A stretch of 38,177 nt of DNA from assembly GCA_964498525.1 (NCBI GenBank), contig CAZCGU010000020.1, positions 1 to 38,177 on the forward strand, read 5' to 3'. This document shows positions 7,703 to 15,433 of this stretch, piece after piece (position 1 is the stretch's first letter; the number at the start of each line of letters is the position of its first letter). A model generated the notes under the pieces. It was not told where the DNA came from. It ran no database searches and worked only from the letters and a program-made list of their open reading frames with translations. The translations under genes and the position numbers were made by a program. This DNA comes from DTU098 sp964498525. Its GTDB lineage: Bacteria > Bacillota > Desulfotomaculia > Desulfotomaculales > Pelotomaculaceae.

Positions 7703-9169
7703 CTAAGACAGGCTCCGGTCCAGGGCCCCGGCCAGGCGGCCGGCCACCCTTTCCTTTCCGAGAATGGCCATGATCTGGTTGAGATCGGGACCCTGGATAC
7801 TGCCGGTAAGGGCTGCCCGTACGGGGATAAAAATTTGCTTCCCCTTGACGCCCGCTTCTTTGCCGGCTCCCTTCAAAAGCTCCCTGGCTTTGGCTGCCGT
7901 AAGGACGGGACAGTCCTCAACCAGCCTCCCCAGGGCCGCAAACAAAGCCGGTACATGGGGTTCGTCCAGTACTTCCCTGGCCCCGGCCTCCAGTACTTCA
8001 ACCCTGTCGTTAAAGTAAATCCCCACGTTGTCCTTGATATCCTCCAGACAGACCAGGTACTCCCGGGCCAGGGCAACCACCGACTTCAGCCATTCATGAC
8101 GCTCCGGTGTCAGGGGCGCCCTTAGATAACCCGCCTTTTCCAAAAAGGGTACGGCCAGCTCCGTAATGTATTCCAGGGGAGCCTGTCTGATGTAGTGTCC
8201 GTTCAGCCAGTTCAACTTGTCCAGGTCAAATATAGCGGGGCTTTTGGCCACCCTGTCCAGGGAAAACTGCTGTTTTAGTTCAGCCAGGGGCAGGACTTCT
8301 TCCTCTCCCCCCGGGGACCAGCCCAGAAGGGCCAGGAAGTTGACCAGGGCCTCCGGCAGGTAGCCCTTTTCCTGGTACTGCTCAATGGCCGTGGCGCCGT
8401 GCCGCTTGCTCATCTTGCTGCGGTCTTTGCCCAAGATCAGGGACACGTGGGCAAACTGGGGAGTCTGCCAACCCAGGGCGTTGAACAAAAGGATCTGGCG
8501 CGGGGTGTTGGACAGGTGCTCCTCGGCCCGGATCACGTGGCTGATGGACATTGTATGGTCGTCCACAACCACGGCGAAATTATAGGTGGGAATACCATCG
8601 GATTTGAGGATGATAAAATCCCCGATGCCGCTGTAATCAAAACTAACTTCGCCCCGGACAAGGTCTTCCACAACTATTACATCTTTATCCGGCACACGAA
8701 AACGGATTGCCGGTTTCCTTCCCTCAGCCTCCAGGCGGGCGCGTTCTTCCGGAGACAGATCCCGGCACCGCCCGGAGTAGCCGGACGTCATGGCCCCCCT
8801 GGCCAGCAGTTCCTCCCTCTCCGCAGCCAGCTCTTCCTCGGTGCAATAACATGGGTAGGCGTCCTTCTGGCGCAGCAGCTGTCCGGCGTAACGCTGGTAC
8901 AGCTCCAGTCTTTCCGTTTGGCGGTAGGGTCCGTTGGGTCCCCCCACCCCGACACCCTCGTCCCAATCCAGTCCGAGCCAGCGCAAGGCGGCCAGGATAT
9001 TTTCCTCCGATTCCCGGGAGGAGCGCTCCAGGTCGGTATCTTCTATCCTTACGATAAAGACACCTCCGCAGCGGCGCGCAAAAAGCCAGTTAAACAACGC
9101 CGAACGGGCCCCGCCGATATGAAAGGGGCCTGTCGGACTTGGCGCAAATCTTACCCGAACCGGCAACAA
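7703..9169 (-). CDS. gltX: Glutamyl-tRNA synthetase
   Basis: A class I synthetase that charges tRNA-Glu and, in many Firmicutes, also tRNA-Gln for later amidation. The N-terminus VRVRFAPSPTGPFHIGGARS carries the HIGH motif, and SKMSKRHGAT is the KMSKS loop. The TTG at 9169 follows AAGGAGG by eight bases and gives 488 aa, the family length. A longer frame to 9256 adds 29 residues with no homology and no ribosome binding site. A good sigma-A promoter lies about 120 bases upstream. A cysE gene, found between gltX and cysS in Bacillus, is absent here. Confidence 0.96.
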   Translation of the reverse strand: MLPVRVRFAPSPTGPFHIGGARSALFNWLFARRCGGVFIVRIEDTDLERSSRESEENILAALRWLGLDWDEGVGVGGPNGPYRQTERLELYQRYAGQLLRQKDAYPCYCTEEELAAEREELLARGAMTSGYSGRCRDLSPEERARLEAEGRKPAIRFRVPDKDVIVVEDLVRGEVSFDYSGIGDFIILKSDGIPTYNFAVVVDDHTMSISHVIRAEEHLSNTPRQILLFNALGWQTPQFAHVSLILGKDRSKMSKRHGATAIEQYQEKGYLPEALVNFLALLGWSPGGEEEVLPLAELKQQFSLDRVAKSPAIFDLDKLNWLNGHYIRQAPLEYITELAVPFLEKAGYLRAPLTPERHEWLKSVVALAREYLVCLEDIKDNVGIYFNDRVEVLEAGAREVLDEPHVPALFAALGRLVEDCPVLTAAKARELLKGAGKEAGVKGKQIFIPVRAALTGSIQGPDLNQIMAILGKERVAGRLAGALDRSLS

Positions 9170-9532
9170 ATATAGTTCCTCCTTATTCCCGCTCCATTTC
9201 GTTATTGAAAAACGGGCGCCCGCGCGCGGCTCCGTATCATATCCAGAGAACGGCACCCTTGCCGCGGATTTCCGCTATTTATGTAGCTTATTATAACACT
9301 TCGGGGATCACCGGGCAAACCATTTCCCCCTTGCGGCCTCAGACGGACCCGGGCTGTCCCGGGGTGTCCGGCGCATGGCCGCCGTCTGCGCCCCGGCCAC
9401 CGGGCCAACCCCGGGCGGTCCCATATGTGTTGATCGGATAGAAACAAACAAAGGGCGTTCTGTAAGTTAGTAACCCAAGTTCCCCCATCATGGAATGTCC
9501 GGGCGGGCGGCAATTCCCCGGCCACCCCCGGG
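9170..9532. other. gltX-ispF spacer
   Basis: Apart from the gltX promoter, the 363-bp spacer holds GC-rich sequence without a believable gene. No terminator was recognised for ispF. Confidence 0.5.
9290..9318 (-). promoter_or_regulatory. Sigma-A promoter for gltX-cysS operon
   Basis: On the minus strand TTGCCC (9313-9318) and TATAAT (9290-9295) are separated by exactly 17 bases. The site is about 120 bases upstream of the gltX start. No T-box leader was found between it and the gene. Confidence 0.75.
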
Positions 9533-10027
9533 TCACGAACTCCGCCCCCCATGACCCCTTGTAAAAAGCAGGGATGTGGCGCAGGCGGCAATTCCTTCGC
9601 CCGTTCCCGTAAAACCGAGCCCCTCGGTGGTGGTAGCTTTAACATTGATCCTCCCTGGGTCGGTACCCAGCGCTTCCCCCAACCTGGCTTTCATCTCTTC
9701 CAGGAAAGGCGCCAGCCTGGGCGCCCGGGCAACGATCACAGAGTCGATATTGCCCACCGTAAAACCCTTTTGGGCCAGGATCCCCCGTACCCGGGAGAGC
9801 AGGACCAGGCTGCTGATTCCCTTATAGAGCGGATCACTGTCCGGAAAGTGACGCCCTATATCTCCCGCACCGGCAGCGCCAAGCAAGGAATCCATAATGG
9901 CGTGAGTCAGCACATCCGCGTCGGAATGGCCCAAAAGCCCCTTTTCATAAGAAATATCTACACCCCCCAGGATCAGGGCCCGTCCCTCAACCAGCCTGTG
10001 CACGTCATAACCAAATCCTACTCTCAA
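9533..10027 (-). CDS. ispF: 2-C-methyl-D-erythritol 2,4-cyclodiphosphate synthase
   Basis: Fifth enzyme of the MEP isoprenoid pathway, forming the cyclic diphosphate with release of CMP. The metal-binding GYDVHRL is at about residues 6-12, GLLGHSDADVLTHAI at 30-44 and IGRHFPDSD at 57-65. The C-terminal TTTEGLGFTGTGEGI is the family signature. Length of 164 aa is slightly over the usual 157-160. The TTG start has GGAAGGGA upstream. ispD, the third pathway enzyme, lies about 1.5 kb upstream on the same strand. The gap contains a decayed second ispF and a HEAT-like gene, so the usual ispD-ispF adjacency is broken. Confidence 0.96.
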   Translation of the reverse strand: MRVGFGYDVHRLVEGRALILGGVDISYEKGLLGHSDADVLTHAIMDSLLGAAGAGDIGRHFPDSDPLYKGISSLVLLSRVRGILAQKGFTVGNIDSVIVARAPRLAPFLEEMKARLGEALGTDPGRINVKATTTEGLGFTGTGEGIAACATSLLFTRGHGGRSS

Positions 10028-10064
10028 AACAGCTCAATCCCTTCCCAACAGCATTAACACCACC

Positions 10065-10140
10065 GGGACAAGGGACCTGTCCCCCTGTCCCAAAAGTGCG
10101 GATTGGCACATCCGGGACAAGGGGACAGGTCCCTTGTCCC
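10065..10140. repeat. Pair of 27-bp palindromic elements in inverted orientation
   Basis: 10065-10091 and 10114-10140 are 27-bp elements beginning GGGACAAGGG and ending TGTCCC, each nearly self-complementary around GGACCTGTCC or GGACAGGTCC. They are near reverse complements of each other, 22 bp apart, and could fold together. A third copy, identical to the first, is at 10454-10480. Confidence 0.85.
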
Positions 10141-10154
10141 ACAAAATAATACCC

Positions 10155-10362
10155 CGCGGGATAAAGGGCGAATTCCCAGCCCCACCCGAAAACATCCTGT
10201 GCCATCTGCACCGGCGCTCCCAAACGGGTGGTCCACAAAAGCGTGAATCAGCACATTTGCATCGGAATAGCCCGTAGCCCATTTTAGATAAAAATATCTA
10301 CACCGCCCGGGACAAAGTCCTACCCCTAAACCAGCCTGCCCACATCTTAACGAAACCAAATC
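10155..10362 (-). pseudogene. Decayed second copy of ispF
   Basis: Minus-strand sequence here follows the 5' half of the neighbouring ispF almost base for base, with scattered substitutions and short indels. Matching segments include the AGGCTGG before the VEG region, GGTGTAGATATTT (GVDI), GCTATTCCGATGCAAATGTGC (against HSDADVL) and GCGCCGGTGC (GAAGA). Frames are interrupted by stops and the C-terminal half is absent. It ends at a 27-bp palindromic repeat. It is best read as an old tandem duplication of ispF that has since decayed. Confidence 0.82.
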
Positions 10363-10453
10363 TTTAAAACATATCAATATAAACAATAACGAAATAAACT
10401 ATGTTTACCACGGTTTGAGGGATAACGCTCCTGCCTCACCCACGGCTTGCAAT

Positions 10454-10480
10454 GGGACAAGGGACCTGTCCCCCTGTCCC
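10454..10480. repeat. Third copy of the 27-bp palindromic element
   Basis: Identical to the copy at 10065-10091 and in the same orientation. It lies 11 bases beyond the stop codon of the HEAT-like gene, so it may also act as a weak transcript end, but no T-run follows it. Confidence 0.85.
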
Positions 10481-10491
10481 AGGGGGTGGGG

Positions 10492-11115
10492 CTAGAAGAT
10501 GGTGTAACCCATCCTTGACTTGATTTGTTTTTTGTCCTCTTGATCGAGGATGCTGCCTGCCAGGGCCATACTTATGTATTGTTCAACTTCATCCGGATAC
10601 AGACCTTCCCTTATTACCACCAGCGCCCCCAATATGTCGACCAACAGGGGTTTTTGCCTTGTTTTTTCAAAACTTGAAAGGGGTATGTTGATTAAACCGT
10701 CGGCGATTGTAGTACGCAGGTGTTTTTTGTAGGGGATAATTTCGTGTAAAGCCTGGATACATTGTTGTGCAACGGTCTGATTCCGGTCATTTAAGCAGGA
10801 CAGGTAATCCTCAATGGCGTCGTCAATTTTATTTTCGCGATCCCATCTTGTATTGGCGGCAATAAGTACAGCGCCCATGCCCTTCAGCTCTGGGTCCCTA
10901 TTTTTAAGCATCTCCCGGAATACGTCCCAAAACGGGTATATGTCGTCGCTATGCAAGGAACGGTTGCGAAGCAAGAGCAGGGCCCTGTCTCTTATTTTTT
11001 GGTCTTTTTCCGCCAACCACCCCATTATTTGCGGCAGGTCATTTTTGTTGAGAATTTCCGATGCTTTCCGTACTGTACTTTCATTTATTTCCATCAGTTC
11101 AGAAACGGTGATCAT
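10492..11115 (-). CDS. HEAT-repeat-like protein of unknown function
   Basis: A 207-residue soluble, helix-rich protein with no signal peptide or membrane segment. It shows repeated two-helix units that resemble HEAT/ARM repeats, such as LPQIMGWLAEKDQKIRDRAL, LKNRDPELKGMGAVLIAANT, CLNDRNQTVAQQCIQALHEI and PLLVDILGALVVIREGLYPD. Such proteins act as protein-binding scaffolds, so no reaction can be assigned. The ATG codes MITVSEL. It lies between ispD and the ispF remnant, where most Firmicutes have no gene, and is bordered by repeats on both sides. This suggests an insertion into the isp operon. Confidence 0.75.
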   Translation of the reverse strand: MITVSELMEINESTVRKASEILNKNDLPQIMGWLAEKDQKIRDRALLLLRNRSLHSDDIYPFWDVFREMLKNRDPELKGMGAVLIAANTRWDRENKIDDAIEDYLSCLNDRNQTVAQQCIQALHEIIPYKKHLRTTIADGLINIPLSSFEKTRQKPLLVDILGALVVIREGLYPDEVEQYISMALAGSILDQEDKKQIKSRMGYTIF

Positions 11116-11139
11116 TTAAATATTTCCCCCTTAAAATAT

Positions 11140-11494
11140 CCGTATGCGGAAGAACAACAGGCGCAGTTCCCGTGTTGTTCATCATTGTTTGTCCGCTATT
11201 ATTTGCCGGCGGGACCCGGAGGCCGGGCTAACGGGCAGGCGGCCCGGTTTCCATGCCGTTCATTATTGTGTGTAAGTATTATTTGCCAGCGGGACCCGGA
11301 AGCCGGGCTAACGGACAGGCGGCCCGTTTCCATGCCGTTCATTATTGTGTGTAAGTATTATTTGCCAGCGGAATCCGGGGCCGGGCTGCCGGGAAGGTGA
11401 AAGCGGTTTTCCATGCTGTTCATTGTTTATTTGCCGGGCGATTGTTAGCCGGCGGAACCAGGGCTGCCGGAAAGGGGTGTTAGACGCACCCCCT
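11140..11494. repeat. About 80-bp imperfect tandem repeat derived from the end of ispD
   Basis: Units begin with ATTTGCC at 11201, 11281, 11360 and 11429, and the last occurrence, at about 11500, is inside the ispD stop region. The first two spacings are 80 and 79 bp. Later units are shorter and more diverged. The core ATTTGCCRGCGGGACCCGG is the reverse complement of the last ispD codons (PGPAGK), and each full unit also carries CATGCCGTTCATTATTGTG. This looks like local duplication of the ispD 3' end. Confidence 0.8.
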
Positions 11495-12217
11495 TTAATA
11501 TTTGCCGGCGGGACCCGGGGCCAGCGGGGTGGGGTGGGCGAGGAGAGCCTGGGCAATAATGAGGTCCTCGGGTGTGGTGACCTTGATGTTGCGGTAGGAA
11601 CCCCGCACAAGTTTGACCGGGAACCCCAGCCTTTCCACAAGCCCGGCGTCGTCAGTGCCCAGGTAATTTGCCTCCCGCGCCGCCCTGTGGGCCCGGAGGA
11701 GCAGATCCCGGCGAAAGGCCTGGGGGGTCTGGGTCAACCAGAGACGCCCCCTGGGCAGGGTCCGGGCCACCAGTTCGTCCTCATCCGCCAGCTTGACCGT
11801 ATCTTTGGCCGGTACCGCCAGGGTCGCGGCGCCGTAACGGGCGGCCGCTTCCACAACCGCCAGCAGGCCCGCGGGGTTTAGCAGGGGGCGCGCCCCGTCG
11901 TGGATCACAACCAGGTCCGGAACCGGCGAAAGCGCCAGGATGCCGCTGTAAACGGAATCCTGGCGTTCTTTTCCCCCGCTGACGATTGCCTTAATTTTGG
12001 TGATTCCCAGCCCTTTTACTATATTTTCCCGGCAGTATTCTTCCTCCCCCGGACCGGTTACAACAACGATATCTTGAATTACGGGACTTGCCTCCAGCAC
12101 TTTCAGGGTGTGTCCCAAAAGGGGAATGCCGGCCAGAAGGAGATATTGTTTGGGGATTTGCGCCCCCATTCTGCTGCCGGAACCGGCCGCCGGAACCACG
12201 GCCGCTGCCTTAACCAA
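11495..12217 (-). CDS. ispD: 2-C-methyl-D-erythritol 4-phosphate cytidylyltransferase
   Basis: Third enzyme of the MEP pathway, transferring CMP to methylerythritol phosphate. The nucleotide-binding AVVPAAGSGSRMG is at residues 6-18. VSGGKERQDSVYSGI, VVIHDGARPLL and the QTPQAFRRDLL block are all present, as is the GSYRNIKVTTPEDL near the end. Length of 240 aa is normal. The TTG start has AGGTG eight bases upstream and overlaps the end of the PIN/TRAM gene by 8 bases, so the two are translated from one message. The last codons are the source of a downstream tandem repeat. Confidence 0.96.
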   Translation of the reverse strand: MVKAAAVVPAAGSGSRMGAQIPKQYLLLAGIPLLGHTLKVLEASPVIQDIVVVTGPGEEEYCRENIVKGLGITKIKAIVSGGKERQDSVYSGILALSPVPDLVVIHDGARPLLNPAGLLAVVEAAARYGAATLAVPAKDTVKLADEDELVARTLPRGRLWLTQTPQAFRRDLLLRAHRAAREANYLGTDDAGLVERLGFPVKLVRGSYRNIKVTTPEDLIIAQALLAHPTPLAPGPAGKY

Positions 12218-13364
12218 TAATATTCACCTCACCAAGATAGGCCTGTCCGGCATCACCCCGCCGGTCATACTTGGGCTTGGCAAAGATCATCCGTCCGGCG
12301 GCAGTTTGCAGAACACTGGTTACCAGGACGGGGATGGTCTGGTTCATGAAACGCTTTCCGTTATCCACAACGATCATGGTGCCGTCATCCAGATAAGCCA
12401 CTCCCTGGCCAATTTCTTTTCCATCCTTGACCAGCTGGACCACCATTTCCTCGCCGGGCAGAACCACCGGCTTGACGGCGTTGGCCAGCTCATTGATATT
12501 CAGAACCTTGACGCCGTGCAGTTCGGCCACTTTGTTCAAGTTGAAGTCGTTGGTGATAATTTTCCCGCCCAGCTTCTGGGCCAGTTTGACCAGTTTGGTG
12601 TCAACTTCCGCGACATCTTCCAAGCCCCGGTTGTTGTCGTAAATCTGAACCTTAATTTCCGTGTCTTTGCGCATCTGGTTTAAAATGTCGAGCCCGCGCC
12701 TGCCCCGGTTTCTTTTTAACAGGTCGGGTGAGTCGGCAATATGCCGTAATTCCTCCAGGACAAAGGCTGGAACAAGCATGACACCTTCCACAAAACCGCT
12801 CTGACACAGGTCGGAAATCCGGCCGTCAATAATTACACTGGTATCCAGAATTTTGTAGTGGGCGCCGCGGCTGTCAGACTTGACAGCGCGGTCCTTGCCG
12901 CCGAATTTGGGGAAACTGGCAAAAAGGGTCATTAAATCTTCCCTTTTCTTGATTCCCACGCTCAGCCCGAGATAGGCCAGGAGCAAAGTCAGTAAAACCC
13001 AAAGAGCTTTGCCTATTGGTCCCAGAAAAGATAAAAGAGAGCCTATTAAATTGGCAATTATAAGTCCAATAATTAATCCCACAGAACCCATAACAAGGTC
13101 CTGGGTCGGTGTTTTTTGGATATTCTGCTCCAAAAAAACAGTAAGTCGCACTGCTCCGGTCATGATGGGCGAAGCCAGTAAAATCCCCGCCACCAGGCCA
13201 ATCAGGGTTGTCAGGCCAATGAGGCCGAATTTAAACTGGCTGGGCAGGTTTGCCACAAAGGCAATGAGATTACTGTCAACCAGAAAGTACCCCAGGGCCG
13301 CCCCCAAACCGGTAAACGCCGCCAGCACAACTAAGTATACAATTTTTTTAACCACATTTTTCAC
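12210..13364 (-). CDS. yacL: PIN/TRAM domain integral membrane protein (YacL family)
   Basis: A 384-residue protein. Residues 1-140 contain about four hydrophobic segments (IVYLVVLAAFTGLGAALGYF, FGLIGLTTLIGLVAGILLAS, and two around 90-135). A PIN nuclease-like domain follows from about 170 (ILDTSVIIDGRISDLCQSGF, then VEGVMLVPAFVLEELRHIAD, and KIITNDFNLNKVAEL). It ends in a TRAM domain (QLVKDGKEIGQGVAYLDDGT). PIN and TRAM suggest RNA binding or cleavage at the membrane, but the cellular role is not settled. A strong AAAGGAGGTG precedes the ATG. It lies between disA/carD and ispD, as in other Firmicutes. Confidence 0.93.
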   Translation of the reverse strand: MKNVVKKIVYLVVLAAFTGLGAALGYFLVDSNLIAFVANLPSQFKFGLIGLTTLIGLVAGILLASPIMTGAVRLTVFLEQNIQKTPTQDLVMGSVGLIIGLIIANLIGSLLSFLGPIGKALWVLLTLLLAYLGLSVGIKKREDLMTLFASFPKFGGKDRAVKSDSRGAHYKILDTSVIIDGRISDLCQSGFVEGVMLVPAFVLEELRHIADSPDLLKRNRGRRGLDILNQMRKDTEIKVQIYDNNRGLEDVAEVDTKLVKLAQKLGGKIITNDFNLNKVAELHGVKVLNINELANAVKPVVLPGEEMVVQLVKDGKEIGQGVAYLDDGTMIVVDNGKRFMNQTIPVLVTSVLQTAAGRMIFAKPKYDRRGDAGQAYLGEVNIIG

Positions 13365-13488
13365 CTCCTTTCATAATTAAGCTGGCGTTGTAAATATTTT
13401 TAGCATAATAGTATAACTCTATTATATTTGTTTTCTATAAAGTTTACATCAAGAAAAATAATGCGTTTTTTTAAAAGCAGGTGAAAGT

Positions 13489-13512
13489 AAAAAACGTCAG
13501 GTTTTCCTGACG
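13489..13512 (-). terminator. Rho-independent terminator of carD
   Basis: Hairpin CGTCAGG-AAAA-CCTGACG is followed by TTTTTT on the minus strand, four bases after the carD stop codon. Confidence 0.9.
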
Positions 13513-13515
13513 CTC

Positions 13516-13992
13516 TCAAGCGAAGGCCCCGTCCACAAGTGACTGTGCCTTTTCCTCCTCCAGTTCGGTGGCCAGCACCAACTCGCTAATCAAAATTTGC
13601 CTGGCGTTTTCCAGCATTTTCCTTTCGCCGGAGGAAAGGCCCTTTTCCCGATCCCGCTTCATCAGGTTGCGCACCACCTCGGCAACCTCGTAGACATCAC
13701 CGCTTTTAATTTTTTCCAGATTGGCGCGGTACCTGCGATTCCAGTTCGGAGACATGGCTGAAGACTGCTGGCGCAGGATATAAAAAACTTTTTTTACACC
13801 TTCGGAGTCGATTACTTCCCGCAAGCCGACCCCCGCACCATTATTGATGGGAATCATTACTTTCATGTCACCCACGGGAAGCCGCAGAATATAGTACTGC
13901 CGCCTTTCCCCGAGGACTTCTTTCTCCTCAATAGCTTCGATAACGCCTGCTCCGTGCATGGGGTACACCACTTTATCTCCTATTTTAAACAA
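13516..13992 (-). CDS. carD: CarD/CdnL family transcription regulator
   Basis: A 158-residue protein with an N-terminal RNA polymerase beta-interacting domain (FKIGDKVVYPMHGAGVIEAI, then EEKEVLGERRQYYILRLPVG and DMKVMIPINNGAGVGLREVI). A helical C-terminal DNA-binding domain follows (SPNWNRRYRANLEKIKSGDV, EVAEVVRNLMKRDREKGLSS, LSSGERKMLENARQILISEL). In mycobacteria and myxobacteria CarD stabilises open promoter complexes of sigma-A, especially at rRNA promoters. The TTG start has AAGGAGGG upstream. It has its own pair of promoters and terminator, so it is a separate unit inside the disA-yacL region. Confidence 0.95.
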   Translation of the reverse strand: MFKIGDKVVYPMHGAGVIEAIEEKEVLGERRQYYILRLPVGDMKVMIPINNGAGVGLREVIDSEGVKKVFYILRQQSSAMSPNWNRRYRANLEKIKSGDVYEVAEVVRNLMKRDREKGLSSGERKMLENARQILISELVLATELEEEKAQSLVDGAFA

Positions 13993-14027
13993 TGCCGTAC
14001 CCTCCTTAGAATATTTACCACGTATAA

Positions 14028-14056
14028 ATTATAGCACAAAGGTTTCACCCTGTCAA
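14028..14056 (-). promoter_or_regulatory. carD promoter P1 (sigma-A consensus)
   Basis: TTGACA (14051-14056) and TATAAT (14028-14033) on the minus strand have a 17-base spacer. All twelve bases match consensus. It is 36 bases upstream of the start codon. Confidence 0.88.
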
Positions 14057-14066
14057 ATAAACTATA

Positions 14067-14095
14067 ATTTTAGCATAGCGGCAAGCCAGTGTCAA
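14067..14095 (-). promoter_or_regulatory. carD promoter P2 (upstream tandem promoter)
   Basis: TTGACA (14090-14095) and TAAAAT (14067-14072) on the minus strand have a 17-base spacer. It lies exactly 39 bases upstream of P1, giving tandem promoters. Confidence 0.8.
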
Positions 14096-14112
14096 TAATA
14101 TTTTGCGGAATT

Positions 14113-14136
14113 TAAAACCGCCGGCGAAGCGCCGGC
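14113..14136 (-). terminator. Probable terminator of the radA-disA transcript
   Basis: Hairpin GCCGGCG-CTT-CGCCGGC is followed by GGTTTTAAATT on the minus strand, about 210 bases after disA and just upstream of the carD promoters. The T-run is short. The rest of the 14137-14346 spacer is GC-rich with small hairpins (for example GCGGCT/AGCCGC) and no gene. Confidence 0.6.
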
Positions 14137-14346
14137 CTGGTCAGAATCGTACGATTGAATACGATTGAAGCGGCTTTCCAGCCGCAAAATTATTTGCCCG
14201 TCGGGCATAGTCTGGAAAGTTGAGCGCCCTCCAGGCGATTCGGGCGGCATCCTCCCGGCAACAAATTGTTTGCCCGGTGAGGCAGGGACGGGAGCCGGGC
14301 CATTGGGCGGCCCTTCCCGCAGCAGCTGCCGGCCCGGCGGGGGCCT

Positions 14347-15432
14347 TTAGCCGTGCCTTTCCTGCAACAGCTGTTCCCGGAAGCGGTTCAGTCCGTATTT
14401 TATGGAGCGGGCGCGGACTTCACCGATACCTTCCACTTCATCCAGTTCTTCGATGGAAGCATACAATATTTTATAGAAGGAGCCAAAGGTTTTGACGAGA
14501 TTATCAATAACAGGCAGGGGCAAGCGAGGTATTTTCCCCAGGATCCGGTAACCCCGGGGCTGGACATGCTGGTCCAGAATGCTGGCGCTGCCGGGAAAAC
14601 CCAGGGCCCGGGCAATCAGGGACAGATCCAGAAAATCTTCGGCGGGCCAGCTGCCAATTATTTCAAGGATGGAAGCCGGTGATTTTTCCCCCAGGCCGGT
14701 GGTGTAGTCCTGGATTACCAGCAGGCCTTCTTCTTCCACATTGGCCAGGAGTTCCTCCAGCTGCATGGTAATCAAACGTCCCTCTACCCCCAGCTCGCTG
14801 ATATACCGCTCAATCTCCTTGACCACCCTTAGAACCATTTCCACCCGCTGGATAACCTTGGTTACATCATAAAGGGTGGCCGCCTCTTCAAATTCCAGGA
14901 TGCTCAGGACCACCAGCACCTTGTTCAGAACCGTGCGGTACTTTTCCAGGGTCTGGATGGCCTGGTTGGCCTTGGTCAGGATAACGCCCAGGTCTTTAAG
15001 CACATACTTCAAGGACCCCTTGTAAATGGTAATAACGCCGCGCCTCTGGGAAATGGCAATTGCCAGGTTGCCTGTTTGCCTGGCCACCCGTTCGGCTGTA
15101 CGGTGGCGGATACCGGTTTCGGTGGAAGGGGTATCCTGGCTGGGGACCAATTGGGTGTTGGCGGCTAAAATCCTTTTGGTGTCTTTGCTGAGAATGATTG
15201 CCCCGTCCATTTTTGCCAGCTCGTACAAGCTGGAAGGCGAACAGTCGGCGTTGATCACAAAACCGCCCTCGGTAATTTGCACCACTTCGGGCGTGTCCCC
15301 CACAACAATGAGTCCGCCGTTCTTGGCCCTCAGGATATTTTCCAGGCCTTCCCGCAGCGGGGTTCCCGGCGCAACTGTACGCAGGACTTGCAGCAGTGTT
15401 TTTTCAGCTCGATCATCTCGCAATTGTTCCAC
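14347..15432 (-). CDS. disA: DNA integrity scanning diadenylate cyclase DisA
   Basis: DisA makes cyclic di-AMP from two ATP and senses branched DNA, delaying sporulation when DNA is damaged. The DAC domain is N-terminal with MDGAIILSKD and GIRHRTAERVARQTG holding the DGA and RHR catalytic motifs, and RRGVITIYKGS after them. A helical linker follows, and a helix-hairpin-helix domain ends the protein (ELDEVEGIGEVRARSIKYGL). Length of 361 aa is normal. The GTG start lies one base after the radA stop, so the two are coupled. Confidence 0.97.
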   Translation of the reverse strand: MEQLRDDRAEKTLLQVLRTVAPGTPLREGLENILRAKNGGLIVVGDTPEVVQITEGGFVINADCSPSSLYELAKMDGAIILSKDTKRILAANTQLVPSQDTPSTETGIRHRTAERVARQTGNLAIAISQRRGVITIYKGSLKYVLKDLGVILTKANQAIQTLEKYRTVLNKVLVVLSILEFEEAATLYDVTKVIQRVEMVLRVVKEIERYISELGVEGRLITMQLEELLANVEEEGLLVIQDYTTGLGEKSPASILEIIGSWPAEDFLDLSLIARALGFPGSASILDQHVQPRGYRILGKIPRLPLPVIDNLVKTFGSFYKILYASIEELDEVEGIGEVRARSIKYGLNRFREQLLQERHG

Positions 15433-15433
15433 C

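Noticed and set aside
9170..9532. T-box leader upstream of gltX or cysS
   Set aside because: No AGGGTGGNACCGCG antiterminator core or specifier structure could be found; the spacer has only a plain promoter.
11140..11494. CRISPR array
   Set aside because: Whole 80-bp units are conserved, with no constant repeat and unique spacer pattern, and there are no cas genes.
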